Source: Dictyoglomaceae bacterium (lineage in GTDB: Bacteria > Dictyoglomota > Dictyoglomia > Dictyoglomales > Dictyoglomaceae). Taken from it: a stretch of DNA of 6,208 nucleotides. The DNA is taken from positions 1-6,208 of the forward strand of contig JAOADF010000094.1 in NCBI GenBank assembly GCA_026417425.1, in the 5' to 3' direction. Position 1 is the first letter of the stretch, and the number at the start of each line of letters is the position of its first letter. The notes beneath the pieces are model-generated. The model did no database searches and was not told the origin of the DNA. It worked only from the letters and a program-made list of their open reading frames with translations. The position numbers were made by a program, and so were the translations under genes. Of the stretch, positions 1-5,474 are shown in pieces.

Positions 1-19
1 AGATGTGTATAAGAGACAG
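1..19. other. Tn5/Nextera mosaic-end adapter (library artefact)
   Basis: The first 19 bases are exactly AGATGTGTATAAGAGACAG, the 19-bp Tn5 mosaic end used in tagmentation libraries. It sits flush at the window edge and abuts the middle of a conserved protein motif. This is what untrimmed adapter at a contig end looks like, and it is not expected of a biological insertion. It keeps the downstream reading frame open and would supply a false GTG start at base 5, adding the spurious residues VYKRQ (or MYKRQ) to the esterase. Confidence 0.96.
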
Positions 20-364
20 GGATTATCCATGGGAGGATTTGGGACCTTTGCATTAGCTATGTCCTACCCTGATACCTTTGCAGGATTAGTCCCCATATGT
101 GGTGGAGGAGATCCAACAAAGGCTCACTTAATTAAGCATATTCCCATATGGGTATTTACAGCGGAAGATGATCCAGTGGTTAATGTAAAAATTGTAAGAG
201 ATATAGTAAAAGCATTGCAAGATCTGAATGCACCAATAAAATATACAGAATATGAGAAAGGAGTAGTATCACCACCCCTTGCATTAATGGCTCACTGGTC
301 CTGGATACCCGCATATAAGAATCAAAGAATGATTGAATGGCTTTTCTCTCAAGTTAAAAAGTAA
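20..364 (+). CDS. Alpha/beta-hydrolase esterase, C-terminal part (5' truncated)
   Basis: Partial gene: the last 114 codons of a serine hydrolase of the predicted peptidase/carboxylesterase type (alpha/beta-hydrolase fold, COG4099-like by eye). The visible part begins at the nucleophile elbow G-L-S-M-G-G (Ser codon 26-28). It continues with the typical FALAMSYPDTFAGLVPICGGG stretch, then an acidic loop TAEDDPVV supplying the likely catalytic Asp, and then AHWSW followed by AY and EWLFSQ, whose His (residue 92 counting from base 20) is the likely third triad member. The order Ser-Asp-His and the C-terminal length fit the family. The N-terminal half, including any signal peptide or accessory domain, lies off the contig, so its location in the cell is unknown. 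Substrates in this family include short-chain acyl esters and acyl groups on plant polysaccharides; which applies here is not visible. It lies 70 bases before an ABC importer operon on the same strand, separated by a terminator. Any start codon before base 20 is adapter-derived. Confidence 0.85.
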   Translation, partial: GLSMGGFGTFALAMSYPDTFAGLVPICGGGDPTKAHLIKHIPIWVFTAEDDPVVNVKIVRDIVKALQDLNAPIKYTEYEKGVVSPPLALMAHWSWIPAYKNQRMIEWLFSQVKK

Positions 365-373
365 GAAGTTTAT

Positions 374-412
374 GAAGGAGGGCTACCTTAAGGTAGTTCT
401 CCTTCCTTTTTA
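374..412 (+). terminator. Strong intrinsic terminator after the esterase gene
   Basis: The left arm at 374-387 (GAAGGAGGGCTACC) pairs with the right arm at 392-405 (GGTAGTTCTCCTTC) as a 14-bp stem with two G-U pairs and no bulge. The loop is TTAA, and the run CTTTTT follows from 406. It begins 10 bases after the esterase stop. The oligo-U tail makes it directional for plus-strand transcripts. Only 7 bases lie between its tail and the next gene's Shine-Dalgarno sequence, so the ABC operon either depends on read-through or starts from a promoter inside the esterase coding region. Confidence 0.9.
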
Positions 413-419
413 TTAATTT

Positions 420-426
420 AGGAGGT
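420..426 (+). promoter_or_regulatory. Consensus Shine-Dalgarno of the first permease gene
   Basis: AGGAGGT, a near-perfect anti-16S match, ends 8 bases before the ATG at 435 and fixes that start. It follows directly after the upstream terminator. Confidence 0.85.
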
Positions 427-434
427 AAAAAGGA

Positions 435-1448
435 ATGAAAAATCCCTTTGCAAAATATGTTATACAAAAAGTGTTTTGGTATTTACTAGCCTTCTTTGTG
501 GCTATTAGTTTAAACTTTCTTCTTCCTCGTCTTATCCCTGGAAATCCTGTGGCAGTGATTGTTAACCAGATGGCCTCAGGGGGAGCTCCCAGTGAAGTTC
601 TTGAAAAATTATATAAGACTTTTATGAATGAGTTTGGTTTAGACAAGCCTATTTATATTCAATATCTATCTTATATTAAAAAGACTTTATCTTTTGATCT
701 TGGTACCTCTTTTATGTTATATCCTTCAAAGATTAGAGATTTATTAGGAAAAGCCTTGCCATGGACTATTGGACTACAAATTCCAGCCATTTTAACAGGA
801 TGGATTGTTGGAAATATTCTTGGAGCTGTCTGTGCCTATAAAGATGGTAAATTTGATAGTGTTGCTTTTACTTTAGCTTTAGTATTCTCCAATATTCCAT
901 ATTATTGTTTAGCAATTATATTCTTGTATTTTTTTGCAATAATAATAGGAATATTTCCAGTAGCTGGAGGATACACTTACGGTATGATACCAAATTTATC
1001 TTGGCATTTTATTAAAGATTTACTTCATCATTATTTTCTTCCTTATCTTTCTATGGTTTTAGTTGCTATTGGAGGTCAGGCTATTGGTATGAGGGAGATG
1101 TCTATTTATGAGCTGACTTCAGATTATGTTTCCTATGCAAGAAATTTAGGAGTAAGAGATAGAAGAATTATTAAATATGTTTTTAGAAACGCCATGCTTC
1201 CTCAGATAACTGGTTTAGCTATAGCTTTTGGTACCATGATGGGAGGAGCTTTGGTAACAGAAACTGTATTTTCATATCCTGGAGTTGGCACTCTTTTATT
1301 TTCTGCTATTAGACAAAGCGATTATCCTTTAATTCAAGGCTGTACACTACTTATAACCATAGCTGTACTTACTGCTAATTTCTTAGTAGAAATAGCTTAT
1401 GGAATTATTGATCCCAGAATAAGAGCAGTACAAGTAGGGGAGAGATAA
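435..1448 (+). CDS. Opp/Dpp-type ABC importer permease, OppB/DppB-like subunit
   Basis: A 337-residue inner-membrane permease of the binding-protein-dependent transport family, the first of two that form the translocation pore. It has the normal OppB/DppB length and plan: TM1 at about residues 12-30, followed by the family motif RLIPGNP (32-38), then an extracytoplasmic segment (about 40-105). Further membrane segments lie near 109-132, 143-172, 200-218, 257-278 and 300-322. The cytoplasmic EAA-type coupling loop is near 233-258 (SYARNLGVRDRRIIKYVFRN, then AMLP) and docks on the ATPases. It is followed by TETVFSYPGVG (275-285) and the C-terminal DPRIR signature (326-330). The ATG is set by a consensus AGGAGGT 8 bases upstream. 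The next gene begins 2 bases after the stop. The family imports peptides, nickel or, in thermophiles, oligosaccharides; the substrate cannot be read from the permease. Confidence 0.93.
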   Translation: MKNPFAKYVIQKVFWYLLAFFVAISLNFLLPRLIPGNPVAVIVNQMASGGAPSEVLEKLYKTFMNEFGLDKPIYIQYLSYIKKTLSFDLGTSFMLYPSKIRDLLGKALPWTIGLQIPAILTGWIVGNILGAVCAYKDGKFDSVAFTLALVFSNIPYYCLAIIFLYFFAIIIGIFPVAGGYTYGMIPNLSWHFIKDLLHHYFLPYLSMVLVAIGGQAIGMREMSIYELTSDYVSYARNLGVRDRRIIKYVFRNAMLPQITGLAIAFGTMMGGALVTETVFSYPGVGTLLFSAIRQSDYPLIQGCTLLITIAVLTANFLVEIAYGIIDPRIRAVQVGER

Positions 1449-1450
1449 AA

Positions 1451-2287
1451 ATGAGAGAAATTATTATATTACTTTTCCGATCAAAAAGATTTATGAGTGG
1501 TTTTATCCTATTTCTTATTATATTATCCTTTGGGATATTAGGTCCTATTATTTATCCTCAAGATCCTTTTAGGATGGTAGGTGGGCTTTTTAGTCCTCCC
1601 TCAGAAAAATATATTTTAGGTACTGACAACCTTGGTAGAGATGTTTTTGTGGAGCTTATGCACGGAATAAGAACATCCCTACTTATTGGAGCAACAGCAG
1701 GAATGATTGCTACATTTATTGGAGTATCTCTTGGTTCCATTGCTGGATATAAAGGGGGTATTCTTGAAGAGATATTAATGGGAATAACAAATGTATTAAT
1801 AACTATACCTTCCATTGTGATCTTAATTCTTCTTTCTGTCGCTTTAAAAACAAGATCCCCATTAACCATGGGAATTGTGATAGGTATAACTTCTTGGCCA
1901 TGGACTGCAAGAGCAGTTAGAGCTCAAACCTCCAGCTTAAAAACAAGAGAACATATAGATCTTGCTAAGATAACAGGATTTAGCACCTTTGAAATGATAG
2001 TCTTTGAAATCCTTCCCTATATGTTCTCATATATTTTTATGGCTTTTATACTCCAATTTTCCATTGGAATCTTCAATGAAGCTACATTAAGCATGTTAGG
2101 ACTAGGACCATTTCAAACAGTTTCTCTCGGAGTTATGTTGCACTGGGCATTACTTTGGGAGGCAGTGAGAACTGGTGCCTGGTGGGCCTTTATCCCCCCA
2201 GTTATTTGTTTATCGATAACAACATTTTCCCTTATGAGTATGAATGCGGGTATGGATGAAATATTTAATCCAAAATTGAGAAGGTGA
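1451..2287 (+). CDS. Opp/Dpp-type ABC importer permease, OppC/DppC-like subunit
   Basis: A 278-residue inner-membrane permease that should pair with the preceding subunit. TM1 is at about residues 14-35. The OppC/DppC hallmark LGTDNLGRDVF (56-66) follows a short external segment. Further hydrophobic spans lie near 75-98, 112-131, 138-150, 190-210 and 246-264. The EAA-type ATPase-coupling loop runs near 166-189 (REHIDLAKITGFSTFEMIVF, then EILP). The end FNPKLRR corresponds to the family's DPRLR tail. The segment at 229-250 is unusually tryptophan-rich, with five Trp in an HWALLWEAVRTGAWWAF stretch, in the region just before the last membrane span. The gene starts 2 bases after the first permease stop. 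Its ribosome binding site AGGGGAG lies within the end of that gene (about 1436-1442), so translation is probably coupled. Confidence 0.92.
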   Translation: MREIIILLFRSKRFMSGFILFLIILSFGILGPIIYPQDPFRMVGGLFSPPSEKYILGTDNLGRDVFVELMHGIRTSLLIGATAGMIATFIGVSLGSIAGYKGGILEEILMGITNVLITIPSIVILILLSVALKTRSPLTMGIVIGITSWPWTARAVRAQTSSLKTREHIDLAKITGFSTFEMIVFEILPYMFSYIFMAFILQFSIGIFNEATLSMLGLGPFQTVSLGVMLHWALLWEAVRTGAWWAFIPPVICLSITTFSLMSMNAGMDEIFNPKLRR

Positions 2288-2293
2288 GGAAAA

Positions 2294-3277
2294 ATGAACA
2301 ATTTATTGAAAATTAAAAATGTAAAAGCATATTATAGTTTAGTTGATGGTGTATATATAAAAGCTGTGGATGATGTTTCTATTGATATAAGAGAAAATGA
2401 GGTTTTAGGGATAGCAGGAGAATCTGGATGTGGTAAATCTACCTTATCCTTAGTAATGTCTCTTAATCTTAACCCTCCTTTATATTTAATTGATGGTGAA
2501 ATTATTGTAGATGGAAAAAATATAGTAACTTTAGATAAAGAAGCTTTGAGAAAAGAATTTAGAGGTAAATATATATCTATTGTTCCTCAAGGTGCTATGA
2601 ATTCCTTAAATCCTACTCAAAGGATTAAAAATTTTATAATTGATGTTTATAAGGAACATTTTCCTGAAATAACAAAGGAGGAAGCCTTAAAAATTGCAAA
2701 AGAGAGATTAGAAATACTATCTTTACCTCAAAGAATTTTAAATGCATATCCCCACCAATTAAGTGGTGGTATGAAACAAAGAACCGTAACTATTATTTCT
2801 ACATTGTTAAATCCTAAAATTCTTATTGCAGATGAGCCCACCTCTGCCTTGGATGTTTCCAGTCAAAAGGTTGTTATAAAAATGTTTCTTGATTTATTAA
2901 GATTACAAATTATTAAAAGTATTGTATTTATAACCCATGAACTTCCTTTACTTCGCCATATAGCAAATAGAATTGCAATAATGTATGCAGGAAAAATTGT
3001 GGAGATAGGTCCGAGAGATAAAATTATTTTCTCTCCCTTTCATCCTTATACAAAATTATTACTCTCATCAGTATTAGTACCGGAACCAGGAATTAAGAAT
3101 AAAAGAGTTGAATCAATTCCAGGGGTTCCTCCTGATTTGAAGAATCCTCCAGAGGGCTGTAGGTTTTATCCTCGATGTCCTTCTAGGATTGTATCTTTAT
3201 GTGATAAAGAAGTTCCCCCTTATATTGAAATAGAAAAGGATCATAAAGTTAGTTGTTATCTTTATGGAGGTAATTAA
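2294..3277 (+). CDS. Opp/Dpp-type ABC importer ATPase, DppD/OppD-like, with C-terminal 4-Cys domain
   Basis: A 327-residue cytoplasmic ATPase subunit that powers the importer. In order: Walker A GESGCGKST (42-50), Q-loop Gln99 in VPQGAMNSLNP, ABC signature LSGGMKQR (156-163), Walker B ILIADEP with the catalytic Glu at 181, D-loop SALD and switch His215 in ITHE. After the ATPase core comes the oligopeptide-transporter C-terminal extension, with HPYT (250-253) and PGVPPDLKNPP (276-286). It carries cysteines at 289, 295, 303 and 321 (C-x5-C-x7-C-x17-C). From family knowledge, this cysteine pattern in DppD-type subunits can hold a [4Fe-4S] cluster. All four Cys are present here, so cluster binding is a reasonable inference. 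The start ATG follows AAGGTGAGG overlapping the upstream stop, with a 6-base intergenic gap. All catalytic residues are intact. Confidence 0.94.
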   Translation: MNNLLKIKNVKAYYSLVDGVYIKAVDDVSIDIRENEVLGIAGESGCGKSTLSLVMSLNLNPPLYLIDGEIIVDGKNIVTLDKEALRKEFRGKYISIVPQGAMNSLNPTQRIKNFIIDVYKEHFPEITKEEALKIAKERLEILSLPQRILNAYPHQLSGGMKQRTVTIISTLLNPKILIADEPTSALDVSSQKVVIKMFLDLLRLQIIKSIVFITHELPLLRHIANRIAIMYAGKIVEIGPRDKIIFSPFHPYTKLLLSSVLVPEPGIKNKRVESIPGVPPDLKNPPEGCRFYPRCPSRIVSLCDKEVPPYIEIEKDHKVSCYLYGGN

Positions 3278-3280
3278 GAA

Positions 3281-4075
3281 ATGGAAAACAATATTGTATT
3301 GGAAGTTCATAATTTATGCAAATATTTTGGTTCTGGGAAAAATTTAGTAAAAGCAGTAGATAATATTTCTTTTAATATAAAAAGTAATGAAATAATTTCG
3401 ATAATAGGAGAAAGTGGTAGTGGAAAAACAACAACTGCCAAAATGCTTCTAAAATTACTTCCCTCTACAAAGGGGAGAATAATTTTTAAAGGAAGAGATA
3501 TCACTAACTTAAAAGATAGAAAGTCTCTTATAGAATACTGGAAAGAAGTACAGGCAGTATTTCAGGACCCCTTTTCTTCCTTTAATGCATTTTACACAGT
3601 TAAAAGATTACTGAAAAATGTTTTTAAGCTTTTACCTCCAATAGATGAAGATAAAAAGGAAGAACTTATAAAACATGCTCTAACTAATGTAGGTTTAAAT
3701 TATGAAGAGATATTAAATAAGAGACCCTTTGAGCTTTCTGGGGGACAGAAACAAAGAATAATGATTGCAAGGATTCTAATAATAAAACCCACATTACTTA
3801 TTGCTGATGAGCCTACTTCAATGATCGATGCCTCTTCAAGGACTGGAATTTTAAATTTACTTCTTGATCTTAGAAAAAACTATGGAATGTCTATAATTTT
3901 TATAACCCACGATATTGGTTTAGCTTGTTATACCAGTGATAGATTAATTATTATGAGTGAAGGGAAAATAGTAGAAACAGGAGAGCCTGAGGAAATATTA
4001 GTTAAGCCTAAATCTTCCTATACCCAAAAATTGCTAAAAGATGTTCCTGTAATTCATACTAGTTGGGAATTTTAA
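3281..4075 (+). CDS. Opp/Dpp-type ABC importer ATPase, DppF/OppF-like, lacking the C-terminal extension
   Basis: A 264-residue ATPase, the second nucleotide-binding subunit of the importer. Walker A GESGSGKTT (43-51), Q-loop Gln95 in VFQDPFSSFN, signature LSGGQKQR (152-159), Walker B LLIADEP with Glu177, and switch His210 in ITHD are all intact, so it should be catalytically competent. The D-loop is SMID instead of the more usual SALD; from memory, this variant is frequent in oligosaccharide-type members of this transporter family in thermophiles. The protein stops after the KSSYTQKLL stretch (the HPYT-like position), roughly 60 residues short of a classical DppF/OppF. It has no cysteine-rich tail. 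The ending is a clean TAA and I see no frameshift remnant downstream. It begins 3 bases after the upstream stop, with GGAGGT (3266-3271) inside the end of that gene. It is the last gene of the operon. Confidence 0.93.
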   Translation: MENNIVLEVHNLCKYFGSGKNLVKAVDNISFNIKSNEIISIIGESGSGKTTTAKMLLKLLPSTKGRIIFKGRDITNLKDRKSLIEYWKEVQAVFQDPFSSFNAFYTVKRLLKNVFKLLPPIDEDKKEELIKHALTNVGLNYEEILNKRPFELSGGQKQRIMIARILIIKPTLLIADEPTSMIDASSRTGILNLLLDLRKNYGMSIIFITHDIGLACYTSDRLIIMSEGKIVETGEPEEILVKPKSSYTQKLLKDVPVIHTSWEF

Positions 4076-4190
4076 ATAAAAGAAGATTTTTATAAATCTA
4101 CAATCATATTTCCCCCCTTTATGGGAAAAAGGATAAATTATTAAAAAAATAAAGGGGGGATTTGGGCATAAAAATATTTCTTAATTTAAT
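4076..4190. other. Convergent intergenic spacer
   Basis: A 115-base AT-rich gap between the 3' end of the ABC operon (plus strand) and the 3' end of the methyltransferase gene (minus strand). Its only notable content is the G/C-homopolymer inverted repeat listed separately. No reading frame or RNA gene is supported. Confidence 0.8.
4111..4160. terminator. Inverted repeat with C6/G6 core, possible bidirectional terminator
   Basis: The left arm TCCCCCCTTTA (4111-4121) and right arm TAAAGGGGGGA (4150-4160) are perfect 11-base reverse complements around a 28-base A-rich spacer. The position between two converging operons suggests a shared terminator. Against this, the loop is long, and neither side has a clean U-run after the stem (TTTGGGC on the plus strand, AATATG on the minus). 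A protein-binding or RNA-processing element is an alternative. Confidence 0.45.
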
Positions 4191-5474
4191 CTATCCACTA
4201 ATCTTATTTAGAATCACAATATACTCATATTTCATTGTTGAATCTTTTTCTCCTTTTATGTTAGTAGGAGAATTTTCTATAGGCATTCTTTTATTAGATA
4301 TAGCTCTTACTATTGTTTTGATATGTTTATATCCTAAACTTTCCCAAAAATCTACACATATTTTATCAGTAGGGAGTTCTTCTCCTTTTACCTTTCTGTT
4401 TCCCACAATAAAACAAACTATTCCATTTCTTTTGATTTTAGAAGAAAGAATTTTTATTCCTGTATATAAATCATCATAGAAAGAATAAACTTCTTTAGCT
4501 CTTTTTTCATCTTTACTGTGAATTTTTTGCAAAATCTCATAAAGAATTTCTGAAGGTAAATTATTTTTAATTTCCCTTACTTTACTCCCTAAGGATTCCT
4601 TATCCACTTTTTCTTCTAAATTTAACCACTGTAAAGATAATCTTGAGAATTGTCCATATGCTACAGTAGTTTTGGAGTCTCCATAAGGAGGAGATGTAAT
4701 AATTAAATCTATAGACTCATTTTCTAATGGAATTCCCTTAAGGATATTTCTCTCTTCTATTATTATATTAGGATAAATCTTGGGATTATATTTTTTAAAA
4801 AATTCTGTAATTAAACCTATGTTCTTAAGAGATACCTCATAAAAAGTATTTAAAACACTCCTATTGTTATTTTCTTTTTTTCTTCTGAGAAGTTTAAATT
4901 CATTATATTCAGTTTTAGAAACTCTTCTTACTACTTCTGAAAATACTACCTTGAAAAAGTTTTTTAATTTTTCATCCTCTATGTTAAAAATACATTTCCT
5001 TAGGCGAGATAAATCCTTTATTACATATTCGTCAAACCAGTAATCAATGTTATGAAAAATAATTCTTTCAGGTTCAGTTTTTTCAAAGTCTTTTATTATT
5101 TTATCTAAAGTAGCAAGTAAAATTTTATTTGATAAAGGGGTAACTCTTACTTTTGAAATTAATATAGCTAAAGGATTTAGATCATATCCAATAAATTTTC
5201 TATTATTTATTAAACATTCTACAGCTACAACTCCTGATCCCATAAAAGGATCAAGAATAAAATCTTCTTCCTTAGAATATAATTTTATTAACTCTCTTAC
5301 CACTAAAAAATGAAACATAGCTGGATAAGGATGAATCCCATAGACTCCGGTTCCGGCAGGAATATTTCTAAAATCCCAATAATTGTCTCTTATTCTTTTA
5401 AAGGGTAAAACTTCCTCTGTTTGAATTTCTTCCTTTATCTCTTCAAGAGAAAATAATTTTTCTTGTTTAAACAT
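4191..5474 (-). CDS. Type II DNA methyltransferase, SPPY type (probably N4-cytosine)
   Basis: A 427-residue S-adenosylmethionine-dependent DNA amino-methyltransferase, the modification half of a restriction-modification pair. Visible motifs: IHPYPAMFH (47-55), the motif X-like start common in N4-cytosine enzymes; DPFMGSG (75-81, motif I, AdoMet binding); GYDLNPLA (96-103, motif II); SKTEYNEFKLLRR (186-198), a conserved basic stretch in this subgroup; and ITSPPYGDS (259-267, motif IV, catalytic). VCFIVGNRKVKG (353-364) probably lies in motif VI-VIII territory. SPPY favours N4-cytosine over N6-adenine, but this is not decisive. The motif order I then IV with about 180 residues between them is non-permuted relative to beta-class enzymes and suggests the target-recognition region lies between them. 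The ATG follows AAGGAG (10-base spacer). Its first 8 bases overlap the end of the upstream endonuclease gene, indicating translational coupling. The gene is very AT-rich. Confidence 0.88.
   Translation of the reverse strand: MFKQEKLFSLEEIKEEIQTEEVLPFKRIRDNYWDFRNIPAGTGVYGIHPYPAMFHFLVVRELIKLYSKEEDFILDPFMGSGVVAVECLINNRKFIGYDLNPLAILISKVRVTPLSNKILLATLDKIIKDFEKTEPERIIFHNIDYWFDEYVIKDLSRLRKCIFNIEDEKLKNFFKVVFSEVVRRVSKTEYNEFKLLRRKKENNNRSVLNTFYEVSLKNIGLITEFFKKYNPKIYPNIIIEERNILKGIPLENESIDLIITSPPYGDSKTTVAYGQFSRLSLQWLNLEEKVDKESLGSKVREIKNNLPSEILYEILQKIHSKDEKRAKEVYSFYDDLYTGIKILSSKIKRNGIVCFIVGNRKVKGEELPTDKICVDFWESLGYKHIKTIVRAISNKRMPIENSPTNIKGEKDSTMKYEYIVILNKISG

Noticed and set aside
1558..1869. Minus-strand open frame of 103 codons inside the second permease gene
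   Set aside because: Antisense shadow of a well-supported permease with intact family motifs; the same applies to the minus-strand frames at 413-646, 2113-2301 and 3307-3504.
4084..4099. Small hairpin AGATTT-TTAT-AAATCT just after the ABC operon, as a terminator
   Set aside because: The stem has only six mostly A-T pairs and no U-run follows; at thermophilic temperatures it would be negligible.
4162..4479. A plus-strand 105-codon frame starting at TTG, with a G-rich sequence just upstream that mimics a ribosome binding site
   Set aside because: It lies wholly antisense to the methyltransferase gene apart from its first codons. The opposite strand has intact catalytic motifs, and the hydrophobic product is typical of an antisense shadow.
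5346..5356. Two close CCGG sites (TCCGGTTCCGG) near the start of the methyltransferase gene, as self-targets of a CCGG-type restriction enzyme
   Set aside because: The enzyme's specificity is unknown, and the bases are explained by codons of the AGTG stretch. Another CCGG occurs near 3080, so there is no clear avoidance or enrichment signal.
5384..5393. TGTCTCTTAT, a 10-base match to the reverse complement of the Tn5 mosaic end, suggesting an internal adapter chimera
   Set aside because: The match stops after 10 bases, and the sequence encodes an uninterrupted stretch (IRDNYWDF) of the methyltransferase, so it is a chance match.
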